Assembly: GCA_018711625.1 (NCBI GenBank)
Contig: DVID01000009.1
Coordinates: 83,691-147,690, forward strand
DNA length: 64,000 bases
Direction: 5' to 3'
Source: Candidatus Limicola stercorigallinarum
Lineage (GTDB): Bacteria > Actinomycetota > Coriobacteriia > Coriobacteriales > Coriobacteriaceae
The notes below the pieces were generated by a model, which was given only the letters and a program-made list of their open reading frames with translations, searched no databases and was not told where the DNA came from. Of the stretch, positions 47,658 to 55,890 are shown in pieces (position 1 is the first letter of the stretch; each line of letters begins with the position of its first letter). Both the position numbers and the translations under genes were made by a program.

Positions 47658-48419
47658 GCACAGCGAATGGTTGTTGCAACGTGCGGCTGGGGTGCCAACC
47701 TCAGCTCCGTAGCGGCGCCGCGCGGCGTTTCGTTGACGACTTTGCATGCGCCTGTGTATCTCCTCGCCCCCGTTGGTGGATCTTCCGCGCAAAAAATCCC
47801 CTTGACTTTTTACGTGGGCAAGAAATCAACAGGTCGCGCATGGAGCCTGTGAAAAATCAGGCCGTGTGTTCGTGTTGTGCACAGAGGGTTTGGTAAAGCG
47901 GTGAGCGGCAAAGCCATGGCCTTATCCTGCGGAATGAATAGAGTTGGTATCACTACCTGCGCATTCACTAAATCAGCAAATATTACTGTGTTATATCTAG
48001 GTAAAACGCTTGTAAGCTTGAATAAGCGCAGGTCAGCGCGATGTCTGTGGATAACCTCCACTAACAGGGTTTATAAAATGTGGAAAACGTTGAGAAGTAC
48101 CGTTTGCGCAGAACGCGCGGCCAAGGTTTTCGACAGGCGCGTGTGGAAAGAAAAATCACCACCAAGGGGCCGCGCAGACTTGACTATTTGTATATATTGG
48201 TCTTCCCGATGTAGCGGACGTTGGTGGTGTGACGCCTCGTGGGCCATTTGGCCAGCGTAGTAGGTGGCGTAGCCCAGCCGCGCAGAGCGTACGGCGCCTT
48301 CGCCGGCTCGGGTCAGGCACGGGCTTGCGCCTGCGCCGCGCGCCCGCCTCCGCGCCGCCTGCGCTCGCACGCTGTCTGCCGCCGTTCACATCGGGATGGA
48401 CCAGATAAGAGGAGGGGAG

Positions 48420-49823
48420 ATGCCCGGACAGGACACCTACGACGATTACCGATGGACGCCAGCGGGAACCGCCGACCGCGCTGCCCATCAGGGCTTGCCC
48501 AACAATCCAGAAGCAGAGGCCAACGTTCTTGCGGCCATGATCCTCTCTCCCGAGGTGGCCACCGATGCCACCGCGGAGCTCCGTCCCGACGACTTCTATC
48601 GTCCCTCCAACCGCACGCTCTTCATGGCCATGATGGAGATGAACGAACGCACCATCCCCATCGATTCCATCTCGCTCATCGACTTCCTCACCTCGGAGGG
48701 CAAGCTTGCCCAGGTGGGTGGCGAGGCATACATTCTCGAGCTCGTGGGTAACACCATCGCGCTCGTGAACTGGCAGCATCATGCGGGTATCGTCCGGCGC
48801 GACTCCATGCTCCGCGAGATTATTGGCGCCACCAACCAGATTAACGCGCTGGCCTACGACGCGCCGCTCGATACCAAAGAGGTCGTGGAGCGCGCCGAAA
48901 GCATGCTGCTCTCCGTTACCGAGCGCGAGGTGTCGAGCGCCTACAAGTCGCTCACCGAGTTCATGATCGAGGCGTACAACGAGGCTTCCGAGGTCTGCGC
49001 CGCCGGCGGGCAGGCGCACGGCGTGCCTACGGGCTTTCCAAGCCTTGATCGCCTTCTGTTGGGCTTCCGCGAGGGTCAGCTCATCATCATCGGTGCGCGT
49101 CCTGCCGTGGGTAAGACGTCGTTCGCCCTCAACCTGGCGCTTAATGCGGCGGCAGCTGGCTACACGGTGGGCTTCTTCTCGCTCGAGATGAGCGGCAAGG
49201 AAATCGCGCAGCGCCTCATCTGTGCGCATGCTATGCTCTCCATCTCGGATTTCCGTACGGGCCGCATCTCGCCCGAGCAGTGGGCCAACATCAACGAGGC
49301 CACGCAGGAGCTCTCAAAGCTCGATATCCTCATCGACGACACGCCGGGCACCACGGTGACCGAGATCCGCGCGAAGGCGCGCCGCATGCTCCACAACAAG
49401 GAGAAGGCCGTTATCATCCTGGACTACCTGCAGCTGGTGAGCCCACCGCCGGGGCGCCGTGCCGAGAACCGTGCCGTCGAGGTGTCCGAGATGAGCCGTG
49501 CGCTCAAGATTATGGCGAAAGATCTGGAGATTCCCCTCATCGCTCTTAGCCAGCTCTCTCGTGCGGTCGAGAGCCGTACCGGCAAGCGCCCGCAGCTCTC
49601 CGACCTGCGTGAATCGGGCTCCATCGAGCAGGACGCCGACATCGTTATGTTCCTGGACCGTTCGTCGGACGAGCATGAGGCGGCGCGCGACGACCGCCCC
49701 GACGAGGGTGTGACGCGCATTATCGTGGCCAAGAACCGTTCGGGCCCCATTGGAGACGTGGACCTGATGTTCCTGCCGGCGAGCACGAAGTTCTACGAGC
49801 TGGACGGCGTGCACGAGCAGTAG
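48420..49823 (+). CDS. dnaB: Replicative DNA helicase
   Basis: LLLGFREGQLIIIGARPAVGKTSFALNLALNAA; VIILDYLQLVSPP; LSQLSRAVESRTGKRPQLSDLRESGSIEQDAD; SD AGGAGGGGAG. Confidence 0.96.
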   Translation: MPGQDTYDDYRWTPAGTADRAAHQGLPNNPEAEANVLAAMILSPEVATDATAELRPDDFYRPSNRTLFMAMMEMNERTIPIDSISLIDFLTSEGKLAQVGGEAYILELVGNTIALVNWQHHAGIVRRDSMLREIIGATNQINALAYDAPLDTKEVVERAESMLLSVTEREVSSAYKSLTEFMIEAYNEASEVCAAGGQAHGVPTGFPSLDRLLLGFREGQLIIIGARPAVGKTSFALNLALNAAAAGYTVGFFSLEMSGKEIAQRLICAHAMLSISDFRTGRISPEQWANINEATQELSKLDILIDDTPGTTVTEIRAKARRMLHNKEKAVIILDYLQLVSPPPGRRAENRAVEVSEMSRALKIMAKDLEIPLIALSQLSRAVESRTGKRPQLSDLRESGSIEQDADIVMFLDRSSDEHEAARDDRPDEGVTRIIVAKNRSGPIGDVDLMFLPASTKFYELDGVHEQ

Positions 49824-49852
49824 GTGTATGCGAGCGGCAAAGATACTCAGAC

Positions 49853-49889
49853 GGGGCGCAGCGCGGGTGGATTTCTCGCGCTGCGCCCC
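49853..49889 (+). terminator. Rho-independent terminator of dnaB
   Basis: GGGGCGCAGCGCG ... CGCGCTGCGCCCC followed by GTTTC. Confidence 0.7.
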
Positions 49890-50120
49890 GTTTCTAGTGG
49901 GGCACTCGCTCCGCTCCCGTTCTTGTTCCCTTGCCCATATTTCTCTTACATGCGCGTCCACCCCCATAGCTCGCCCGCTTGCCGCCCTTGCGGTGTTGCT
50001 CAGCGCAGCGTGCGGATATAATGTGAACGTAAGAATCAAACTGGCCCCATCTGCCGCGAGCGGGTGGGGTTTGAGCTGCGTCGGGGCATATCCGCCGTGG
50101 CGCTCGAGAAGGAGAACGTC

Positions 50121-51407
50121 ATGTCGTCGACAGTGTTGGTCGGAACCCAATGGGGAGACGAGGGCAAAGGTAAGATTTGCGACCTCATCGCCGGGGATTA
50201 CGACTGCGTCGTCAGGTATCAGGGTGGCAACAACGCCGGGCACACCATTGTGGTGGGCGACCGCAAATACGGCCTGCATCAGGTGCCCTCGGGCATCATG
50301 TATCCCAATTGCATCTCGGTGATTGGCAATGGCTGCGTGGTGAACCCTGAGGTGCTGCTCGAAGAGATCGATACCTTTGAGCGCGACGGCATCACCACCA
50401 AGAACCTCAAGGTTTCGGGCAACGCGCACATCATCATGCCGTACCACATGGACCTGGACGGTGCCTATGAGGCGCTGCTGGGTAGTCACAGCATCGGCAC
50501 CACCAAGCGTGGCATTGGCCCGTGCTATCAGGACAAGATGGCGCGCATTGGTCTGCGCATGCAGGACATGCTCGACGAGGACGTGTTCCGCGAGAAGCTT
50601 GCCCGCGCGCTCGACCGCGTGAATCCGCAGCTTGAGAAGCTCTTTGGTCTGCCCACCTACACGGTCGACCAAATCTGCGCCACCTACCTGCCTATGGCCG
50701 AGCGCCTGCGCCCCTACATCACCGAGACGGGTCTGTTGCTGAACGACCTCGTGGAGCAGGGCAAGTCCATTCTTTTCGAGGGTGCCCAGGCTACGCTGCT
50801 CGATATCGACCACGGCACCTACCCCTATGTGACCTCGTCCAACTGCACCGCTGGCGGCGCCGTGACGGGCTCGGGCGTGGGCATGAAGAACATCGACCGC
50901 GTGCTGGGCATCATGAAGGCCTACACCACGCGCGTGGGCGAAGGCCCCATGCCCACCGAGCTTTCGTACGAGAGCGCGGAAGGTCACACCCTCACCGAGA
51001 ATGGCTATGAGTACGGCGTCACCACCGGCCGTCGCCGCCGTTGTGGCTGGTTTGACGGCGTGATTGCCAACTATGCCGCCCGCGTGAACGGCCTCACCGA
51101 TATCGCGCTCACCAAGCTCGATGTGCTTTCGGCTTTCGAGACCATCAAGGTCTGCGTGGCCTATGAGTGCAATGGCGTGCGCTACACCACGGTGCCCGAG
51201 CACGAGCAGGCTTTTGCCGCTGCCACGCCGGTGTACGAGGACGTTCCGGGCTGGTGCTGCGATATCTCAGGCTGCCGCACCTACGACGAACTCCCGCAGG
51301 CGGCGCGCGACTACGTTGCGCGCATCGAGGAGCTGGCGCACACGCGCGTTTCGTTTGTGAGCGTGGGCCCCGATCGCGAGCAGACCATCAATCGTTCTTG
51401 GAAATAA
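50121..51407 (+). CDS. purA: Adenylosuccinate synthetase
   Basis: VLVGTQWGDEGKGKICDLIAGDYDCVVRYQGGNNAGHTIV; VTTGRRRRCGWFD. Confidence 0.97.
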   Translation: MSSTVLVGTQWGDEGKGKICDLIAGDYDCVVRYQGGNNAGHTIVVGDRKYGLHQVPSGIMYPNCISVIGNGCVVNPEVLLEEIDTFERDGITTKNLKVSGNAHIIMPYHMDLDGAYEALLGSHSIGTTKRGIGPCYQDKMARIGLRMQDMLDEDVFREKLARALDRVNPQLEKLFGLPTYTVDQICATYLPMAERLRPYITETGLLLNDLVEQGKSILFEGAQATLLDIDHGTYPYVTSSNCTAGGAVTGSGVGMKNIDRVLGIMKAYTTRVGEGPMPTELSYESAEGHTLTENGYEYGVTTGRRRRCGWFDGVIANYAARVNGLTDIALTKLDVLSAFETIKVCVAYECNGVRYTTVPEHEQAFAAATPVYEDVPGWCCDISGCRTYDELPQAARDYVARIEELAHTRVSFVSVGPDREQTINRSWK

Positions 51408-51420
51408 GTTCGCTGGTGAC

Positions 51421-51445
51421 AAGGGCGGGGTTCGTTCCCGCCCTT
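51421..51445 (+). terminator. Rho-independent terminator of purA
   Basis: AAGGGCGGG ... CCCGCCCTT followed by TTCTC. Confidence 0.75.
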
Positions 51446-51527
51446 TTCTCGCTACGTCGGGCGTGAAGCTGCCCGAACGTTTCGTTCCCGTATTTGACAA
51501 ATAGCCCGTTTTCCGCCAAGGAGCATC

Positions 51528-52439
51528 ATGAACAAGTTTGCTGTGGTGACCGATAGCGCAGCCGATATCCCGAGCGACCTGGCGCAGCGTTACGACATTC
51601 GCATCGTGCCGCTCCACGTGGTGATGGGCGACACCGACTACCGCGATGGCGAGGATATTAACACCGCGCAGTTGCTCAAGCTCATGAAGGACGCCGAATC
51701 CCTGCCGCGCACCTCCCAGCCCACACCGGGAGATTTCCTCGAGGTGTACAAGCAGCTTTTCACCGAAGGGTATCGCGAGGTGCTCTCCATCCACCTCTCC
51801 CGCGCGCTGTCCTCCACTATCGAGAGCGCGCGCGGCATTGCGCATGAGATTCCCGAGGGCTGCCGTCTGGAAGTGGTGGACAGCTGCTCGGCCACGGTGG
51901 GGCAGGGCGCGATGGTGCTCGAGGCGGCTCAGGTGGCGCAGGCGGGCGGCACGCTCGACGAGGCGCTTGAGCGCGTGCTCGCCATCCGTTCCGCGCACGC
52001 CATCCATTTTGTGCCCGATACGCTCGAGAACCTCGTGAAGGGCGGCCGCGCCACCAAGATGCAGGGGCTGCTCACGTCGCTGCTCAACATCAAGATCGTG
52101 GTGGGGCTCGCTGCGGACGGTTCCATCGATGTGGAGCACAAGGCCAAGGGCATCAAGGGTGCCATCTCGTATATGGTGAAGGCCGTGGGCCGCTTTGTGG
52201 AGGAGCACGGGCCGGCCGTGTGCTACGTGCTGCACACCAACGCGGCTGCCAAGGCGCAGAGCATCGCCGACGCGCTCGCCCGCGCCGGTGTGAAGGCGCG
52301 CGTGATCACCGAGGCCACGATCGGCCCGGTCATCGCAACGCACGTGGGCGAGGGCGCCTGCGGCGTGTTCTGCTACCCCGAGGCTCTGCACGCCCCCGAG
52401 CTCGATGACATCGCGGCGTACCTCACGCCGGAGTTCTAA
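51528..52439 (+). CDS. DegV-family fatty-acid-binding protein
   Basis: FAVVTDSAADIPSDLAQRYDIRIVPLHVVMGDTDYRDGEDI; RTSQPTPGDF; IHLSRALSSTIESA. Confidence 0.93.
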   Translation: MNKFAVVTDSAADIPSDLAQRYDIRIVPLHVVMGDTDYRDGEDINTAQLLKLMKDAESLPRTSQPTPGDFLEVYKQLFTEGYREVLSIHLSRALSSTIESARGIAHEIPEGCRLEVVDSCSATVGQGAMVLEAAQVAQAGGTLDEALERVLAIRSAHAIHFVPDTLENLVKGGRATKMQGLLTSLLNIKIVVGLAADGSIDVEHKAKGIKGAISYMVKAVGRFVEEHGPAVCYVLHTNAAAKAQSIADALARAGVKARVITEATIGPVIATHVGEGACGVFCYPEALHAPELDDIAAYLTPEF

Positions 52440-52501
52440 GCGGCGGAGATGCCTCAGGCTGCCGAGTGCCTTTGACAGGTCGTCGTGTTGCGCCATAACA
52501 T

Positions 52502-52571
52502 CACCAGCTTGTTTTTTCGACGTTGAATGCCCTATTTTCGGCCCCTTCAACGTCGAAAAAACAAGCTGGTG
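52502..52571. repeat. Palindromic element copy 2
   Basis: CACCAGCTTGTTTTTTCGACGTTGAA ... TTCAACGTCGAAAAAACAAGCTGGTG, perfect 26-bp arms, 18-nt loop. Confidence 0.92.
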
Positions 52572-52608
52572 CATTTTGAAGTGCTGCCGCACGGGATGCG
52601 GCGAACCA

Positions 52609-53670
52609 TCACAGCTCGATGGGAGGTGCGGGCGTGGTCCAGCTCCGGCTGCCATGCGGCAGGTCGGGCCGTGGGGCGGTTGCGCGATAGTCGTGGCCGG
52701 TGAGTGTTTCGGCGGTGACGCCTGCCTGCGCGAGCATCGCGACCAGACGTCCCGGGGTCCACACGTCGCGCATGGTGAATCGTACTATGGGCATGCGCAG
52801 CAGCGTGAGGTGTGATTCGCGCTGGCGTTCCCGCACCAGTGCATCGACGGTGCTCCTCCCGTTGAGATAGCGCGGTTCGACGTATTTTTCCATCCCGTCG
52901 AGTTCGCCCACTACGCGCGAGCCATCGCGCAGGTTGAAGAGGAAGTCGACGCGCGGACGGCGCCATAGATCCATGGGGTCGACGAACGTCACCTGGAGGT
53001 CGCTAGGCGCGATACCCGCTTCAATCATGACAGCGCGAGCGATGGACTCGCCGCCGCTTTCGGCCCGTCCGTCCGCCCAGGCAGCAATCTTGTGCGCGCG
53101 CCGCACGCCGCGGTAGCCGGGAGCGTGGGCATCAATGAAGCCGTCGAGCATGGGTCGCTCGACATCAAGCATGCGAAGCGTTGCATCCATAACCGCGAGC
53201 GCCTCGGAGAAGGGTAGCGTACGGCCGCAGTCGACCACCGTCTGCGTGAGGGTGGTCACGCGAACGCCATCTCGTATCGCGTGCTCTGGATTCAGCTTCA
53301 TATGTCGCTGCAGGTGCGCTGTGGTTCTGACAGGACGTTTGCTCGGGGTGATGACATGCAGTGGCAACAGGGGGCCTTCGTTCACGGGGAGGCTGTGTGC
53401 GAGCGCAGCGCTCCGTCCGCAAAACACTAGGTGAGGATTTCGCTCGGTGAGTGTGCGCATGACAAACATCGAGCGGTCGCGTGCGGAGAGGCGCTGCCAC
53501 AGCTCGGCACTTGCAAAGAGCTGAGGATACGGTTCGACAACGGTGCCCGCCCGAACGCGTCCCCGCAGTGTTCGGGTGTCGCGCGGGTCGGGCGCGGCGC
53601 AGCGGCCCTGCTCAAACGCCTCTGCAAGCAGAGTGTTAAGCCGCTGGTCCACATCGCGTCGCGTCCTCAT
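52609..53670 (-). CDS. AbiEi-antitoxin-like / DUF559-type (PD-(D/E)XK-like) protein
   Basis: C-terminal RPRVDFLFNLRDGSRVVGELDGMEKYVEP...VRERQRESHLTLLRMPIVRFTMRDVW resembles DUF559/Vsr-like domains; N-terminal VFCGRSAALAHSLPV and TLTQTVVDCGRTLPFSEALAVMD typical of orphan AbiEi-like actinobacterial proteins. Confidence 0.65.
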   Translation of the reverse strand: MRTRRDVDQRLNTLLAEAFEQGRCAAPDPRDTRTLRGRVRAGTVVEPYPQLFASAELWQRLSARDRSMFVMRTLTERNPHLVFCGRSAALAHSLPVNEGPLLPLHVITPSKRPVRTTAHLQRHMKLNPEHAIRDGVRVTTLTQTVVDCGRTLPFSEALAVMDATLRMLDVERPMLDGFIDAHAPGYRGVRRAHKIAAWADGRAESGGESIARAVMIEAGIAPSDLQVTFVDPMDLWRRPRVDFLFNLRDGSRVVGELDGMEKYVEPRYLNGRSTVDALVRERQRESHLTLLRMPIVRFTMRDVWTPGRLVAMLAQAGVTAETLTGHDYRATAPRPDLPHGSRSWTTPAPPIEL

Positions 53671-53936
53671 CGCATCTCCTTACCGCGGCGCTGGGAGTCC
53701 ACGCCGTCCCGGGTGCGCGATACGGGGTGGAGCAAGCTCTTCTTGGTGCGAGGCTCTCGCCGCGTCGCGCGTTTCAGCTATTGTGCGCCCGATGACGGCG
53801 TGCGATGTATGCGGCGCTTCTCAACGGAGTCCATCCATCTGCCTACGGTAAAAGTGTCAGAAAAGGCCGCGGATCTTGTGTACGCGGGCTGCACGGGATG
53901 TGCTGGCCGCGTTGGCGGCGTCCATGCCGGCCGATG

Positions 53937-54010
53937 TGCACCAGCTTGTTTATTTGACGTTGAAGGGGCTGAAAATAGAGCGTTCAACGTCGAAAAAACA
54001 AGCTGGTGCA
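53937..54010. repeat. Palindromic element copy 3 (inverted relative to copy 2)
   Basis: TGCACCAGCTTGTTTATTTGACGTTGAA ... TTCAACGTCGAAAAAACAAGCTGGTGCA, 26/28 arms; loop GGGGCTGAAAATAGAGCG resembles reverse complement of copy 2 loop. Confidence 0.9.
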
Positions 54011-54175
54011 AAATCTGGGCTGAGGCGACGCGACAACTACCCCTGCCGTTGCCCCTGCGTGCATAATTGCCGTGTCACCAAAGGTGACATACGCAAGAGC
54101 TCGCGAATCTCATATGATGGTAAGAGCGCAGAGTGTCCCGCCTATGCGGCGGGCATGATATGAAGGGGAGCCCTT

Positions 54176-55480
54176 ATGACCACCGATTCTCAGACCATCG
54201 ATATTCTGCTGTTGGGCAGCGGCGGGCGCGAGCATGCGCTGGCCATGAAGCTGGCCGAGTCGTCGCGCTGTGGCACGCTCTACATTGCGCCGGGCAATGG
54301 CGGCACGCTCGAGGTGGGCGTGAACGTAGCGCTCGCCGAGGACGATCCCGAGGCTGTGGCGGCTTTCGCGCGTGAAGAGGGCATCGGCCTAGTGGTGATT
54401 GGCCCCGAGGCTCCGCTTGTGGCCGGCGTGGCCGATGCGGTGCGTGCCGAGGGCATCCCCTGCTTTGGCCCGGGGGCTCAAGGTGCGCAGATGGAGGGCT
54501 CCAAACTCTTTTCCAAGCAGCTCATGGAGCGCGCGGGTATTCCCACGGCGGCGTATGGCTCGTTCACCGACGAGGCGTCGGCCCTCGCGTACGTGCGCGA
54601 GCAAGGGGCACCGCTTGTGGTGAAGGCGGACGGCCTTGCTGCTGGTAAGGGTGTTATCGTGGCCACCGAGCTTGCCCAGGCCGAGGAGGCCGTGCGCGAG
54701 TGCTTTGGCGGCGCCTTTGGTGAGGCGGGCTCGACCGTGGTCATCGAGGAGATGCTCACCGGCCCGGAGTGCTCGCTTCTGGCGTTCACCGACGGCAAGA
54801 CGGTGCGTCCCATGGCCACCTCGCAAGACCACAAGCGCGCCCTCGAGGGCGACCTCGGCCCCAACACGGGCGGCATGGGCGTGTACAGCCCGGTGCCCAT
54901 CGTCACGCCGGAGGAGCACGCCGAGATGGAGCGCATCATGGCGGCAACGGTGGCGGAGCTCGCCGCCGAGGGCATCGATTACCGCGGCTGCCTGTATGGC
55001 GGCTTCATGCTCACGCCCCAAGGCCCCAAGGTGCTCGAGTTCAACGCGCGCTTCGGCGACCCCGAGACCCAGGTGATCCTCCCGCGTCTCGAGAACGATC
55101 TCGTGGAGGTCATGCTCGCGTGCGCGGAGCAGCGTCTGGACGAGGTCGAGCTCGCATGGAGCGACAAATGGGCCGTCTCGGTGGTGCTCACGAGCGCCGG
55201 TTATCCGGGTTCATATGAGAAAGGCAAGGTCATCACCGGTGTCGAGGACGCCGCCGCGCTGGAGGACGTTACGGTGTACCACGCCGGCACCGCGGTGAAC
55301 GAGGCGGGCGAGCTCGTGACGGCAGGTGGCCGCGTCATCGACGTGACGGCGCTCGGCGACACGTTCGAAGCCGCGCGCGACCGGGCGTATGAGGCGTGCG
55401 AGAAGATTCAGTTCGAGGGAAAGACGCTGCGCCGCGACATTGGCCTGCGCGCGCTCAAGGGGCGTTCTGCCTGGGAGTAG
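54176..55480 (+). CDS. purD: Phosphoribosylamine--glycine ligase
   Basis: ILLLGSGGREHALAMKLAESSRCGTLYIAPGNGGT; PNTGGMGVYSPVPI; VLEFNARFGDPETQVILPRL. Confidence 0.96.
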   Translation: MTTDSQTIDILLLGSGGREHALAMKLAESSRCGTLYIAPGNGGTLEVGVNVALAEDDPEAVAAFAREEGIGLVVIGPEAPLVAGVADAVRAEGIPCFGPGAQGAQMEGSKLFSKQLMERAGIPTAAYGSFTDEASALAYVREQGAPLVVKADGLAAGKGVIVATELAQAEEAVRECFGGAFGEAGSTVVIEEMLTGPECSLLAFTDGKTVRPMATSQDHKRALEGDLGPNTGGMGVYSPVPIVTPEEHAEMERIMAATVAELAAEGIDYRGCLYGGFMLTPQGPKVLEFNARFGDPETQVILPRLENDLVEVMLACAEQRLDEVELAWSDKWAVSVVLTSAGYPGSYEKGKVITGVEDAAALEDVTVYHAGTAVNEAGELVTAGGRVIDVTALGDTFEAARDRAYEACEKIQFEGKTLRRDIGLRALKGRSAWE

Positions 55481-55560
55481 GCGCGAGCGTCGCGGTGAGC
55501 GGGCTGCATAGGCTTGCCGTCTGAGCGCAGGCGGACGCGAACCATCTATACCGTGCATGA

Positions 55561-55580
55561 GGGGCTGGGTGACCGGCCCC
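55561..55580 (+). terminator. Rho-independent terminator of purD
   Basis: GGGGCTGG-GTGA-CCGGCCCC followed by TTTG. Confidence 0.7.
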
Positions 55581-55852
55581 TTTGTTATGGCGCGGCGCGC
55601 GATGCTCCATTTGTGGCAAGGGTGTCGGAATTAATCGGCGAACGGCAACGGCCTGCTAAGACCGGGAAAAGAACTGCTTTGTCGCACTAAAGTGCCGTAG
55701 GGGTGTCATATTCAAATACCCCCGCTGACCTGCGTGGTCGTAGTATGGTTTTCATCTCTATGTCTGTTATTTACCTGCCGCGATAGCGACAGCGGCAGGA
55801 GCGTCATATGTTGAATGGGGGAACAATGATGTTTTCGGCCAAAAATGCGCAT

Positions 55853-55861
55853 GGGGGGGGG
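55853..55861 (+). repeat. G9 homopolymer in the putative signal-peptide n-region
   Basis: GCGCAT-GGGGGGGGG-CGTCTC read directly from the sequence. Confidence 0.97.
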
Positions 55862-55890
55862 CGTCTCATAACTTAATTAGGGCCCTCTCG

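Noticed and set aside
47337-47896. Overlapping short ORFs on both strands in the 47.3-47.9-kb island
   Set aside because: They arise from inverted and tandem repeats (e.g. repeated GRHRPRP/GWDG strings); no SD or domain evidence.
47810-48200. Calling this region the chromosomal oriC
   Set aside because: Only a few DnaA-box-like sites, no dnaA/dnaN adjacent and no gene-strand switch around it; kept only as a DnaA-binding hypothesis.
50000-50120. Purine riboswitch upstream of purA or purD
   Set aside because: No recognisable purine-aptamer core; only a TATAAT-like -10 near 50015 and a TGTCACC-AAA-GGTGACA dyad near 54071.
49314-51203. 629-aa minus-strand ORF spanning dnaB/purA
   Set aside because: Covers two well-supported sense genes and their intergenic terminator; composition is artefactual.
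52609-53670. Complete AbiE type IV toxin-antitoxin system
   Set aside because: Only an AbiEi/DUF559-like protein is present; no AbiEii nucleotidyltransferase toxin is encoded next to it.
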